A stretch of DNA of 64,000 nucleotides from Paulownia fortunei (GCA_019321725.1 CM033124.1:5952001-6016000); one strand, 5' to 3'; shown: positions 50,339-63,734, numbered from the stretch's first letter. Numbers and translations are program-made. The notes: generated from the letters alone by a model not told the origin.

Positions 50339-51306
50339 TATTTTGTGCACGGGACGGAGACAAATCTCACTAATTATTAAATTAAAAAATGTAAAATTGG
50401 GCACCGAATAGAGCGTAATTATTATTTTAATAAAAAAAATGTTAGGGAGCGTACGTGTGATTTATGTGGTGAACGTAGATTTGGACTTCGAATTTGCCCT
50501 AAAATCCAAAAATAATAATTATCTCTATAAAAGAGTAAATTTTTATGAGGGCGATACTTCAATTTTATCTAATCTTGAGTTTGCAGTGTGAACAATGAAA
50601 GTGTGGTACAATTTAATCATAAATCTTCTAAAGTTTTAAAGAATAGACTTTGATTACGATCCGAAAATCATGAAAACTTCTATTATGATATGTTTCATGA
50701 TTTATTACTCACCATTAGTTATAAAGGCCTTGTGTGTCAAGAAAGGGAAAATTATTTCCATACGTGCCGTGAAATGAAACTTTTTTTGTAATGGAAAAAA
50801 TTGAATAGATAATAGAATTAAAACTCACAATAGTGACATGTTGAAAGACAAAGTCATATGGTATTAATATTTGAGTTTTGTTAATAATTATTAAATATTG
50901 TGGATTTTCAATTTCTATTGAAGGTGGATATATGATCATACTGAAGGTGGATATATGATCATACGAGAACTTAAATATTCACATTTGTGTATCAAAAACT
51001 TAAATTTACAAATAAAAGACTCTGTTCTCTCCTTTTTACTCCCCTCCCGAAGCCTAAGGTTTTTCCCCTTCATCACCAAGTTCCCATTGTCTACCTCTCC
51101 TTCAACAACTCTCCAATGTCCTCTTTCGTCTTGTCCCAACCTTAACTCTCGTCTCCTACATTCTCAATCCTACCCTTTCCCTCTTATCTTCCTTTATCCC
51201 ATTGTGTTCTTTCTTTAACGAATAACAAACACTGTAATTTTGTTCTCCCATATTTAACCGACCACATATAATGTGAATCGAATCTTCAATTGTAAAATGG
51301 TATGTC
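50339..51306. other. NUP1 upstream region
   Basis: About 1 kb between the gene and an L solo LTR. It holds an exact 23-bp tandem duplication (50919-50964) and a pyrimidine-rich plus-strand tract (about 51020-51210). Open frames on both strands here have no family resemblance. A plus-strand TATAAA at 50526 has no gene to its right that I can see. Confidence 0.5.
50919..50964. repeat. Exact 23-bp tandem duplication upstream of NUP1
   Basis: Two identical copies beginning 'tgaaggtggatatatgatca' at 50919 and 50942. The unit includes the palindrome TATGATCATA. It lies about 640 bp upstream of the ATG. Confidence 0.9.
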
Positions 51307-53450
51307 TGTTAGAGTAGTGTCCAGCGAACCAATTGATATGGTTGTTCTTATATTATTGTGAATCATTCTTATTTATATTAATATCATTTAAATGACAATC
51401 TTTATCTTAAAGTCATCATATAAAGTTCTTAGATCACACATAGGTATGGGGCATGGTTGCGCATATAATGGTGATCGTGGAATATGCCTCTAATACTGTG
51501 ATCTTAAAACGTTCCAAGTCAAGGATTAATGATATGGGACATCAATGATCCCATTGAAACTTGCGCATATGATGCAAACTCGAAAGGAGGATGCCTCGTT
51601 CCATAAATATTGGTGTGGAGACACTAGTGCATATAAGCGGGTGCTTGCTAAAAACAAGTACACTAAACAACCCCACCTAAAAATTTCCAATTGAAAATGT
51701 TCTATTGTCGAATAGGAATTTTCTCATTATGATAATCCAAGAATTAGTCCTTGGACTTGAGGCACCATGGTAACCTTGTGCATGATATGTTGTACTTTGA
51801 TGTATTTCCTGATTGCATGACAATCATAAGGAGTTTATATTGGGTATAAGATCTTCATGTATGGAGATTAATGAGTGGCCAACAAAGGATCCATCACCTA
51901 TCTAGATGAATAGGTAAATCTCCTATGTATTCTACTATACTTGACTCTAAAATCCTTAGTCAATGTTGGATGAAAATTAGATGTGGGGTTTTCTAATTAT
52001 TCATCATCAAGTCAAGCTACTAGGAATGGAAACATAGTTATTGAGTTAATGCGGTTTCGACTCAACATCTATGTCTTAGGCTTAATCGGGAGATTAGATG
52101 ACAGAAGGATCGTACTTGCATGGTATTCGTAATTAAAATAGGTTTGCACATTCACCTTAAACTAAAAGTCATAATGTATTGTAAGTGCTTCTCATGTCTT
52201 GTGGGTTCTTAGAATTAATTAATTAGATTAATTAATCAGAACAATTAATTGTTCAACTAAGTCACAAGAGTTGTGAGCCTACGGTTAGCTTAAAATGAAC
52301 CTAAGGGGTCACACACAAAACTTAGACAAGTCCATTTCTAGCCTAGAAATTAATCCAAGTGTTGGATTAAATTAATTAATGTGATTAATTAATTGAGGTT
52401 AAATTAATTCAAGTGTGGAATTAATTCAATTAATTAATTGGCTTAATTGATTGGACCTAATTGGATTAGGGAGCCCAATTAGAATATTTAATTTAATTGA
52501 TTGGATCAATTAATTAAGATGACCCAATTAGTTAAATGAATTAATTTAATTAATTGGTTCAATTAAAGTAGGGCCTGATTAATTAGTTAGGCCTAGACCC
52601 ATTAGGTGTGGGCTTGTAGAAAGCCCATCAAGAAATTGGATTGGAAATCTAATTCTTAGATGAAGTTGAATTAGGAATTCAATTTTTAAAAGATAATAAG
52701 GAAAAAGAAAAGTTCTTATGGGATATGAAAACTTACTAAAAGAGTTGGAGACAAGAAAGGAAGAAGAGTCCTACATGGAAAGGACTTGTGGTAGCTTTTA
52801 TTGACAATCTTCATGGATGTTTTTTTATGGGGATTTTATTGTAGATTTTTGTAAAGAAAAAACGTGGAAAACAACCTCTCTCTCTTGAAGAAAAAATATT
52901 TTCATCATATCCAAAATTTCATCCCTCTTTTCCTCTCAATCTTCAAATGTTTGCCAATATTTTATCTAGTTTAATTCTTGAGTCAATTGTTGAATTAAGA
53001 ATTAAATTAAACACCTAAAATACTAATTGTTAGTGTGTTCTTGTTCCAAACAAAATTGTTCTGAGATAGAAATATCGAATTAAAAACTACTAGCGTAGGA
53101 TTCGGTTGCGAGTGGGCATCTAAGGTGTGGATACCGTTAGAAGGATAACATATGGGATTCTAGAAGCGAATCAAATTTAATTAAAGAGGTTTTGAATTGA
53201 AGAACATGGAGATAGTTTTATGCAGAGATAACGATTTGAATCGTTTCAATCCCTACATCAGCCGGAGTGCAAATCAAGATAAGGGTTTTTGAAACTTTCT
53301 TAATTTAACTATCAAAAAACGTACAACTGAGTAATCATGAAAGGGTTTTGAAATTTGTTTTAATTACATGTGATGTAATGTATATTTATATTTTTAAAAA
53401 ATTTTAAATTACGCTACGTATATGTTTCTCGGGATCGCACGAACCCAACA
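51307..53450 (+). mobile_element. L-family solo LTR with near-matching target duplication
   Basis: A complete LTR of 2144 bp, from TGTTAGAGTAGTGTCC to CGAACCCAACA. Flanks are atgtc (51302-51306) and atgtt (53451-53455), a 5-bp duplication with one mismatch. No PBS, PPT or coding region adjoins it, so it is a solo LTR left by recombination between the two LTRs of a full element. It is the reference copy for the L family in this window. Confidence 0.88.
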
Positions 53451-54481
53451 ATGTTATCTTCTATTACATTGTGTAGATGATTGTTACGTGTAGAACTAAT
53501 AGAATATGCTAAGAGAGAAAATGGCCATCTGTTAATTTATTATTAAAAGTGAGAAATTCACTCTTATATTCTCCCAGCAACATAATGGAAGATGAAATCA
53601 GAAAGAAGATTGAGAAGGAAAACTTCTAAATTGTTTTTCAATTTATAGCAAAAAAAAATAAAAATGGAAAATTTCAATTACTATGCTCTCCCTAAAGGCC
53701 AATTATCGGCAGCTATCTCGAATATCACAAATTCCAATTCCAGCTCTCGCTATAATCAAAGAGAAAAGTGAAAATATTTAAAGATATTCTCTTCCCAAAG
53801 CAAATCCTTGGTGGCTTTGAGCGGTACTTGAAACTCTAATTTCCAAGCCTCCATAAATCAGTTTATTTTTCCTTTTTTGCTGTATAAAATTAAAATATGA
53901 GATAACATGATATTAGAGTGTGTTGGGGCTGTATCATCAAAGACAATTATTCTCATGGCAGGACCACAATCTAAACATGGTGTTTGGGCCACTATACAAT
54001 TTAAAGATTTCAGTAGTATTATAGCTAATAACTATAACTTTTGGAATAGCGGCAGACGCTCGATCCTACAACTAGTATCAAAAGCTAAGGTCAAAGGTTT
54101 GATTCTAAGGAAGAGCTATTGTTGGGGAGGGGAATTGTTGGTCCGTGTGGCAACAATATTATTTGTGGCATAGCCACATGAAAATTGTTGGAGAGGGGAT
54201 TTTTGAGCTATATGATCAAAGATAATTGCTCTCTTGGTGGGGCCACAATCGGCGCTTGGTCCACTTTATGATTTAAAATTTTGAGTTACACCATTACTAA
54301 CAATTATAATTTTTGGCACAATGGCAAGCGCTTAGTCCTAAAGAATAGCATGGAAATAGTTAGATATTAGCAACAAACATTATTGGTAATTCGGCTAAAC
54401 TTGAGTTTAAGATTTCAGATGTGCAACTTGATTTATAAAAGTTTAATTACATAGTCTAATCAATTTTGCCTAATATAATTA
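53451..54481. repeat. Spacer between two inverted L LTRs, holding a diverged ~270-bp duplication
   Basis: Two related blocks, 53921-54068 and 54186-54340, share 'tgttgg', 'atcaaaga.aattgctct'-like, 'ccacaatc', 'ttggaatagcgg/ttggcacaatgg' and 'cctaa/ccta' segments in order at about 270-bp spacing. An open frame at 53907-54173 covers the first block but is not preserved in the second. No known family recognised. Confidence 0.6.
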
Positions 54482-56547
54482 TGTTGGGTTCGTGTGATCC
54501 TAAAAAATGTATACGCACCGAAATTTAATTTTTTCCAAAAATAAAATAAATATACATTACATGTAATTAAAATGAATCCCGAAATCCTTTCGCGATTGCT
54601 CAGTTGTGCATTTTTCTAATACTTATACCAAGAAGGTTTCAAAAACTCTCACTTTGATTTGCACTCTGGTTGATGTAGGGATTAAAATGATTCAAATCGT
54701 TATCCCAGTACGAATGAATCTCCAAGTTCTTCAATTCAAACCCCTTTAATTGAAAATTAATTCGCCTTTAGGATTCCAAATGTTCTCTCTCTAATAGTAT
54801 CCACACCTTGGATACTCACTCGCAACCGAATCATTTGCTGGTAGTTTTCAATTCGATAATCTATCTTAAGCAAAAATTAAACTAGGCAAAAAGTTGTTGA
54901 ACTTTGGAGATTGAAGGAGGAAGAAGGGACAAATTTTTGAAAATGAAGAAAACCATTTTTCTTCGAGAGAGAGGGACTCTTTTTCCACATTTTTCCAACA
55001 TAAAATCTTGAGTAAAAAGTCCTAAAAAAAGGTCCAAAAAGTTTGCTAATAAAGGCTACTGCAAGTTCTTTCCATATTGGACTCTCATTCCTTTTTTATC
55101 TCTAACTCTATGAAAAAGTTTTCTTATCTCATAAGAACTTTCCTTTTTCTTTATTACCTCTTAGGAGTTGGATTCTCAATCCAACTTCATCTAAGAAAAC
55201 TTTCTCTAAGAATTAGATTTTCAATTCAATTTTCTAATAGGTTTCTTACAAGTCCACAACTAATGGGCCCAGACTTAATTAATCGTTTACACCCTAGTTT
55301 AATTGATCAAATTAATTAAATTAATTTATCTAATGAATTAATTAGGCCATCTTTATTATTTGATCAAATCAATTAATTAAAATTTTTAATTGGCCCTCCT
55401 AATCCAATTAGGTCTAATTAATTAATTCAATTAATTCAACACTTGATTAATTTAATCCCCATTAATTAATCACATTAATTAATTTAATTCAACACTTAGA
55501 TTAATTTCTAGACTAGAAATGGTCTTGTCCAAATTTTATGTATGACCCCTTAGGTTCACTATAAGCTAGTTGTGAGCTTACAACTCTTGTTACTTAGTTG
55601 AACAAATTAATTGTTCTAATTAATTAATCCTTTTGCAATTAATGAGATCCACAAGTCATAGAAAATATCTAGCAGTGCATCATGACTCCTAATCTTAGGT
55701 GAAGGTGCAAACCTATTCTAATTACGAATATCATACAAGTACGGTCTTTCTGTCATCTAATCTTCTAATTAAGCCTTGGGCATGAATTATTAGTCGAAAC
55801 CCCAATAGCTTGGTAAACTATATATCTATTCCTGGTAGCTTGCCTCGATGATGAACAATTAGAAAACCCTACATAATAGTTCTATCCAATATTGACCAAA
55901 GATTTTAGAGTCAAGTACAATGTAATACATAGGAGAATCACCTATTCATTTACATAGGTGACGAATCTTTTGTTGACCACTCATTAATTTTCATATGTGA
56001 AAATATTACACCCAACTTAAATTGCTTGTGATTGTCATGCAATTCGAAAATAAATCAAAGTGCAATATATCATGCACAAGGTTATCGTGGTATCTCAAGT
56101 CTAAGGACTAATTCTTATACTATCGTGAGGAGGAAATTCCCATTCGACAATAGAATATTTTCAATTGGGAATTTTCAGGTGGGGTAGTTCAGTGTACTTG
56201 TTTCCCAACAAGCACCCGTATGTATGCACTAGTGTCACCACACTAATGCCCATGGAATGAGACATCCTTATTTCAAGCCTGCATCATATACGCAAGTCTC
56301 AATGCTGTCCTATCTCATTGATCCTTAACTTAGAACTTTTTAAGACCACAACCTCGGAGGCATATTCCACAATCGCCATCATATGTGCGACTACGCCCCA
56401 TAGCTATATAGATTTAAGGACTTCATCTAATCTTATAAAAAATTTAAGATGAAAATTGTCATTTTAATGATATTAATATGAATAAGATTGATTTACAAGA
56501 ATATAAAGACGATCAAATCAATTGATTCGTCGGACACTACTCTAACA
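54482..56547 (-). mobile_element. L-family solo LTR, inverted, with perfect target duplication
   Basis: The plus strand starts TGTTGGGTTCGTGTGATCC and ends GACACTACTCTAACA, the reverse complement of the copy at 51307-53450, 2066 bp. AATTA flanks both sides exactly (54477-54481 and 56548-56552). No internal region. An independent insertion in opposite orientation to its neighbour. Confidence 0.92.
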
Positions 56548-56649
56548 AATTACAGGTTCCATTCCCTAAAAATTGTCTAGTCTCACTTCTAATGAATTTT
56601 GCTTAATATAATTACATGATAATAGAGTGGCATGAAAAAGCAGATATAT

Positions 56650-56731
56650 ATACTTCTACTATTATATTTCACTATATACTTCACTTGTGAATACTTCTAC
56701 TATTATATTTCACTATATACTTCACTTGTGA
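56650..56731. repeat. Exact 41-bp tandem duplication
   Basis: Two identical copies beginning 'atacttctactattatattt' at 56650 and 56691. Recent slippage, between the solo LTR and the LINE fragment. Confidence 0.92.
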
Positions 56732-56749
56732 ATAATTAAGGATACTTGT

Positions 56750-58050
56750 CTTGTTAGAACCTCGAAGCTTAATGTTCCCCTCATGGCTTCAAATTTTGGT
56801 TTCCAATTGGTTGTTGCTAACCTATCTAATACAGTTTGGTGTTTTGCACAAGAGGATATGATAATTAATGTTATCTCAAATCATGAATAATTACTGGATG
56901 TTTAAGTCCTTGGTGCCGAAACTTCCACATCCAATTTTCTATTCTTTTATTTATGCAAAATGTACAAGGTTGGAGCGTTTAAGTTTATGGACAACATTGA
57001 AGACTTTAAATCATTCTTCAGATCCATGGCTCGTAGGAGGAGATTTTAATACTGTGTTACATGGACATTAGAAAAAGGGAAGGCAACAACCTAATTAGAA
57101 AGCTATGGCAGATTTTCATGAGATGATGATTGATTGCGCTCTTACAGATGCAGGCTACATTAGCTCTGATTTTACTTGGACCAATTTCTGCACTTGGGAG
57201 CGACTGGATAGAATTTGAATAATGAGAAATGGACCGACTTGTTTCCCTTGCTCAAGATTGAACATCTTGCGAGGAAGTGTTCGGACCACTATGCTATTTT
57301 AATGTCGCATATGCCAATACATAATACTTCATCTCCATTTAGATTTCAGAATATATGGATTCAACACCCTAATTTCCTGAAGTCAGTGCAGCGAATTTAG
57401 ATCATTACTATCATTGGTTCGGGTATTACTAAACTTCAATAAAAATTGTACAATTTGAAGAAACATCTTCATGGGTCGAACAAGGAAATCTTCGATAATA
57501 TTTTTGACTGTGTTCAAGAGGCTAAAAAGGTAGTGGAAACACTTGACAAATCCTTTGATAACTCTCCTTCATATAACAACTTGATTCAACTTAAAGAAGC
57601 TAATGCTCATCTTGCAACAAGATTTTTCAATGGAGGAATGTTTTTGGCAACAAAAATCAGCATTTAGATAGTTGCAAGAAGGGAAGAGATGTAAACAATT
57701 CTTTAATTCTCTTGTTAAGAAAAAGAGATAAGAAACATGGATCCATAAAATTTTAGATGAGGGGACAAGTTTTGTCCAATACAGAGCATACACGGGCTTC
57801 AACATCTGAGAAATTGCTTACTAGAGGTTCGTGCACATTCAATCAATCCATATTAAGCCATTTATCTCTGTTGTTGACTATGGCCATGATTACTAATCTT
57901 TGTACAGTACCATTGCTCAATAAAATAAAAAATATAGTATTCAGCATTAATCTTGAGAGTGCAGCGAGGCCGATAGTTTCTCTTCCCTCTTTTATCAATC
58001 TTGTTGGGGTATCATTGTTTCTAATCTATGTGATGTTGAGATCTCTTGAT
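56750..58050 (+). pseudogene. L1-type LINE ORF2 remnant (endonuclease to start of RT)
   Basis: The plus strand shows the APE endonuclease of plant L1 elements in three frames. It starts with NTVWCFAQEDMIINVIS near 56835, then FIYAKCTRLERLSLW and PWLVGGDFNTVLHG (56940-57068), then DCALTDAGYISSDFTWTN near 57135 and LARKCSDHYAILMS (about 57265). An ORF2 linker follows (57446-57660, YNLKKHLHGSNKEIF), then NKIKNIVFSINLES at about 57925, the first part of the reverse transcriptase, where the copy ends. At least three frameshifts or stops are present. The catalytic RT core and 3' end are missing, so it cannot move. No poly(A) tail is seen. Confidence 0.85.
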
Positions 58051-58059
58051 TTTGGAATG

Positions 58060-58990
58060 TACGCAACAGAAAAATAAAAAGAATTAGACATGCCATAATA
58101 ATTACAACAATATTCCGGATCCAATGTGATTTTAACAATCTCGCAATTTTTAATGGTTGTTAACAAAAATAAAAGTTTTGGATTATTCATTTGAGCAATC
58201 CAATTATCATAGGATTAGAAACAATCAATTATTAGCCCCTTTCTGAATCTGATTCACAAGGATTCATACATTTCCCTTCTAAACCAGTCCACACTTTGAG
58301 CAAGAATACGGAATACGAACTCCGCTAGCAATTCGAATTTTTTTACTAACCTAATTTTTGGAGTGTGTTTGTGAATATTAGTTCTAACTATTAACTTGTG
58401 ATAAAAGAATTAGTATTTTGAAGAATAATGGAATTTTTGGTTGAAGAAAAGATGGAAGAAAAAAAACTTTTTTCTCTCTTTTTTCCCTTAATGGCCAAAA
58501 ATTTTGAGGAATTATTACTCAAATTTTTGACCCCCTCATGTATATGTGGTAGAAAATTTTCAAGAGTCCAACTCTTTGTATTTTTGGTATTCTCTTTTAT
58601 TAGTTAGAAGGTTTTTGGTTGATTCCAAATCTCCCAAAAAAAATTCAACTCTATCTCTCGCATCTTCCAAAAATACGTAGATAGTTCTAACCCTTGTGGG
58701 CCTCTCCTACTTGGCCTCTTTGAATTGGACTTGGATTTAAAAATAAATCCCATAATTAATTCAGTTAATTGATTAAACTCAAATTTAAATAATTAATTTC
58801 ATCTAACCCACCTAATCAAATTAAGTCCAATTAAGTAATCAGCTAATTTAATTGAGTAAATTAATTTATGGTTTACACAATTAATTAATTCAATCAAATA
58901 ATTGTTTCACTCCAATTGGGCCTCCTAATTTATTAAGTCCAATTAACTAATTTAATTATTTAATTAAATAATTAATGCAACTTCTTTAAT
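58060..58990 (-). repeat. Partial inverted L-like LTR
   Basis: Reads like the reverse complement of the second half of an L LTR: a 'gtccacactttgagcaag' block (58288), purine-rich stretch, then AATTAATT-rich sequence to 58990. 58280-58600 also matches 18727-19044. It directly precedes the 3' end of copia-B, so it may be what remains of that element's 3' LTR, though the LTR start is missing. Confidence 0.5.
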
Positions 58991-59039
58991 TAATTTATGC
59001 CCCAAATTAATTAATTGGATCTAACTCCTTGCCTTAGTG

Positions 59040-61490
59040 CTAATTGCCCATGTACTTCAGGTCCATCTTCTCAAGATATCTATCAAATACCTTCTGCGCT
59101 AGGGGTTTGGTTAGTGGGTCTATCCATTATGATGTCGCCTCTACCAATGATCTCTCAAATCAAGTGGTATCATCTCATAATGTGCTTAGATCTTTGATGA
59201 GATCTTGGTTCTTTTACTTGCGTAATAGCTCTGTTGTTATCACAGTATATCAATATAGGATCAACAATGGATGGAACTACATCCAACTCTTGGATGAAGT
59301 TCCTCATCGAAACAACTTACTTTGTTGCATCGCATGTAACAATGTATTTAACCTCAATGATAGAATCTCTAATCGTCTCTTGCTTGAAACTCTTTCAGTT
59401 GACCGCACCACCATTTATGGTGAATACGTATCCGGACATGGACTCTGAGTCATCTATATTGAACTAAAAACTATAATCGATATAGCTTTCTAGTTGTAGT
59501 TCTCCATAGCTATATACAAGAAAAATATCCTTAGTTCTTCTCAAGTACTTGAGGATTATATTTACAGCCTTCCAATATTCCTCACTTGGATTGCACTAAT
59601 ATCTGCTCGTGAGACTCAGAGTATATGCGACACCAGGCCTCGTACATAGTACATTTTCTTCCAATGGCAGGTGCATAAGGTATGCGGGATCATCATTTCC
59701 CTCTCCTCAAGAGTCTTTAGGGATATAGCTCTTGAGAGAGAAATGCCATGACTCATTAGCAAGAATCCTCATTTGGATTTCTCTATGCTAAACCTCTTTA
59801 GCATTTTGTCTACATACGTGGATTGGGATAGTTCATTCATCCTTCTAGACCTATCTCTATAAATCTTTATTCCTAGAATAAAGGATGTTTCTCCTAATTC
59901 CTTCATGCAGAATTGGTTAGACAACCAAGCCTTAATTGACTGTGGTATCCTTACATCATTCCCAATGAGAAGGATGTCGTTAACATACAACACAATAAAC
60001 ATCACTGCACTCCTGCTAACCTTCTTGTAGACACAAGATCCATCTGGGTTTTTATGAAAATCAAACGATTTAATTATCTCGTCAAACTGGATGTTTCGGC
60101 TTCGAGAAGCTTGCTTGAGTCCATAAATAGAGCTCTAGAGCTGCAGACCTTTTGCTCACTTTCTCTAGATATGAAGCTTTTTGGCTGCCTATTCCTTAAT
60201 GTTTCTATTAAGTAAAGTGATTTTCACATCCATTTCCCATATCTCATAGTTATAATATGTTAATATGGCTAGCAGTATCCAGATAGATTTAAGTATTGCT
60301 ACTAGTGAAAAAGTTTCCTCACAATCAATTCTTTACTTCTGAGTATAACCTTTCATGACCAGTCGTTCTTCGCAGGTCACTACCTCTCTATTTACTCCAA
60401 GCTTCCGCTTATAGACCTATTTATAACCAATAGGAACTATTCCCTATTGTGGGTCCACTAAGGTTCATACCTTGTTGGAGTACATGGAGTCTATCTCAGA
60501 TTACATGGCGTCTCGCCAACTTCTCAAGTCGATATCAGATACCGCCTCTTCATAAGCCCTCATATTACTATCTAAGGGGAGATTCTTGTTGTTTTCTAGT
60601 AAAAAGTTGTAACTCTTAGGTGGCTTTGAAATCCTTTTAGATCTCTAAGGAGGTTGTGTGTCTGAAGGCCAAACCTCAGCTGATTGGCCCGTTACTATAT
60701 TTTTTGGGAGGTTTCTGTGGTTCTTAAATTTCTTCAAGTCCCACGATTTCGCCATTTATATGTAATAGAAACTCCTCTTCTAAGAAAGTGGCATTTCTCG
60801 AAACAAACACCCTTTGTTCCAAGGAGCCAAAGAAATAATATCCAATAGGTTCCTTTAGATACTCCACAAACTTACATAAAGTGAATCTCATATCTAATTT
60901 ATCTTGCACTTGCTACTTCACGTAAGCAGCACACCCCCATACCCTAAGGTATTTGTAAGAGGGTGGTTTCCTATACCACATCTCATATGGTATTTTGGGC
61001 ATCGATTTTGATGGCACTTTATTTAATAGAAAAGCCGCCATTTCTAGAGCATAGCCCCATAATGAAAGAGGAAGTCCAGTGAAACTAATCATCAATCGAA
61101 CCTTATCTAACAGGGTCCAATTCCTATACTCTGCAACTCCATTAAGTTGACAAGTAGCAAGAGGGGTCCACTGAGAGAGAATCCCATTCTCTTTTAGATA
61201 ATCAAGAAACTTTGTACCTAAGTACTTACCTCATTGATCTGATCGAAGAGCCTTAATACTTAGCCCAATCTGTTTCTTCACTTTGCATCTGAATTCTTTA
61301 AACTTTTCAATATCTTTGGATCACTTCACTTGTCCAACAAATGGTAATTTTGTCATCTTTCTTTTAAGACATGACTCACATGTTTGCATTCCTTACTCTT
61401 TCAGAAGATCAGGCATTTGGGCCAACTTCTGAATTCTCTTCTCAGAGATGTGATCTAATCTAACATGCTATAAAAGTTGGTAACTATAAT
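59040..61490 (-). pseudogene. Ty1/copia pol remnant (copia-B), left part
   Basis: The same family as 3379-6760, better preserved at its 3' end. Minus-strand integrase: 61095-60913 (MISFTGLPLSLWGYALE, VPSKSMPKIPYEMW) and 60909-60724 (FVSRNATFLEEE). RT: about 60200-59770, where the catalytic YVDD reads YVND (IVLYVNDILLIGNDV). RNase H lies near 59340-59190, with the conserved CDNN and KEPRSHQRSKHI still readable. The likely pol stop is TAG at 59042-59040. Stops, frameshifts and the altered RT motif make it inactive. The element continues at 63735 beyond an LTR insertion. Confidence 0.88.
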
Positions 61491-63734
61491 TGTAACAACC
61501 CTTAACCTAACTACAGAACCTAAACAAACTAATACAGTTAATTCAAGAAATGTTAACTTTGCAGTAATACAAGAGTTATGATTTTAATAAAAGTTCCTCT
61601 TTTTGGCTATAAGATAGAGAACTTAAATTCATTTGTTATTTTATTTCATTTTAAATACACCATATACATAAATCAAAATTAAATACATTTGTTTACAAAA
61701 CCATAACAAAATGCCTTATTTAAAAATAAAATAGAGTTTTCATAATAGGTTACAAAACAGCTCAAAGTATGGCATACGAACAAATCTCTTTTCAACCACT
61801 TTGGGACTTAGTCAATCTCTAAACCTGTACATTTCCACCTACATCACATGAATCTAATGCGCTAAAGGCTTAGTAAGGTGAAGCTGATGCAATAACATAG
61901 CATACATGCACATCTCATAAATCATTAAGTGCATTATTCAATTTAATAACTTTTATTCATAAATCATTTTTTAGAACTCTTGAAGTATGGTACCTAACTA
62001 ATAGTGATAAACCATGATTTTTGGACCCTGTTCATAATGATTAGCTAACAAGAGAAATAATACGGGATTTTCATATTTCGTCTTTCAACCTCAGGTATTA
62101 GTCGTATTTTATCTCATTCATTGTGGTTTTCCTATATCGTTTTTTCAATCTGAAGTATTTGCCACCATTTGTTAGGTCCGTTAATCCCTCCCGCATCCCT
62201 TGTCTACCCGACCATCAATTAAGTACCATACTTTATTTTCAAAAAGCTCATTATACTTTTAGTAGTATCATGCTTCACGAACCATGAATGTATCAAACAT
62301 TACGTCACTTGACAAATAATGACAATCATATTGAAATATGAACAACATTATATAATTTTTGTGATGCAGCAAATCAAAGTTTCAACTTACCTCAAGTCCA
62401 CTTTAAGCTAAGTGAAAATGTTAATCTCTTTGGAAGATAGGATGTGTTAAAGACCTAATATAATCAAATTATGTACCTTTTAATATCCTTTTTAATAAAT
62501 CACATAGTCTATTCTAATTAAAATCATATACACTTTTCAATCCTTTGTAAATAATTTTATATCAAATACACGACCTAAAAAATAATGCATACTCCATATT
62601 TTACTACTAATTCAAGGCATTAAAATTAGGGTAGATACTAAATCACTAATAATTCAAATATAAATATTAGGGTAGCCCCCAAAATATGAACACAATTCGA
62701 ATTAAAATGACGTAAACTCGGTTCTAACTTAAATTGATTCTAACTTTCAATTAAGCAAACTAATTTCTATTGTTCACAATAATTTTTAGGCACTTCCAAA
62801 CACAATATAAGTATTACAAGATTAATAGAAACAAGTAAATTAAGCATATTTCACAAGACTATCAATTTTGCTAGAAACTAGCTTAACTAGCTTGATTTTG
62901 GCTTCAAGTCTAACCCACTTAAGTTTTCAATCATACAAAAAGATACTAAAACATGTATGGATTGGAATTAAACTCTAAAATCAATAGATTTCAAGCTTAA
63001 AAGAGTATAAACTTATTCTAGTTTGTGTTTTATGGATTTCTATAGATTGAATTCAATTTTTGTAAGTATGAAAGTGTAGAAATTTAGGAGAAACTTGGAG
63101 AAGAAGGGCTAGTTATTTTTGAGGAGCTTCCACAAGAAAATATGGCTAAAATGACTTTTTTGACATTTTAAAGAGAGGTAAGTGTAGGGTGATGATTGGT
63201 TGCATCATGCTTGGTGTCTTTTCATACCAAAAGCCACGTTTATGGGTTAGGGAGATGACAAAAACTGATGCTTTGGTGTTATAATTAAGTGTAATGTCGT
63301 TTAGAGTGATTTTATGCAACTTAGTCAACCTACCAATCAAATTGCTCCATTTTGCATACTTTTAGTTCCTACCCAAATTTAACATATTTCAAGTAAATAT
63401 TTAGGAAAATAATTACTTTAGAATGTAAAAAGTATGGAACAATACAAATAATTCATTCCATAGTCATTCGACACATCAATCTTCCTTAATTAAGATACCA
63501 AACTTTTCACTACAAAAAGTTACTTAAGTAGTATGTTAATGAAAAAATAAAAGTTTGATATCATATTTCATTTACTAGTGCATGTTAAACCATAAGGGGA
63601 GTATGTAGTAATAATTATTCATGTTCATACAATCATGCTATTTGTATGTCATAATCCAATAATGCGTATTAATTAGATACATATCCATGCAAAATGTTTA
63701 TTATTGGCTATATAGGAGATAATTGGACATTACA
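61491..63734 (-). mobile_element. T1-family solo LTR inserted in copia-B
   Basis: A complete 2244-bp LTR, TGTAACAACC to GGACATTACA. A perfect 5-bp duplication ATAAT lies at 61486-61490 and 63735-63739. Copia-B sequence runs on across it: the bases before and after line up with uninterrupted copia-A sequence at about 5521-5600. No PBS, PPT or coding region. Recombination of a Tekay element to a solo LTR is the simplest origin. Confidence 0.93.

Noticed and set aside
50955..51218. 87-residue plus-strand frame upstream of NUP1, possibly a divergent gene
   Set aside because: It is driven by a pyrimidine-rich tract (Ser/Leu/Phe/Pro), with no domain or splice support.
53907..54173. 88-residue plus-strand open frame between the solo LTRs
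   Set aside because: Not preserved in the duplicated block at 54186-54340, and it matches nothing recognised.
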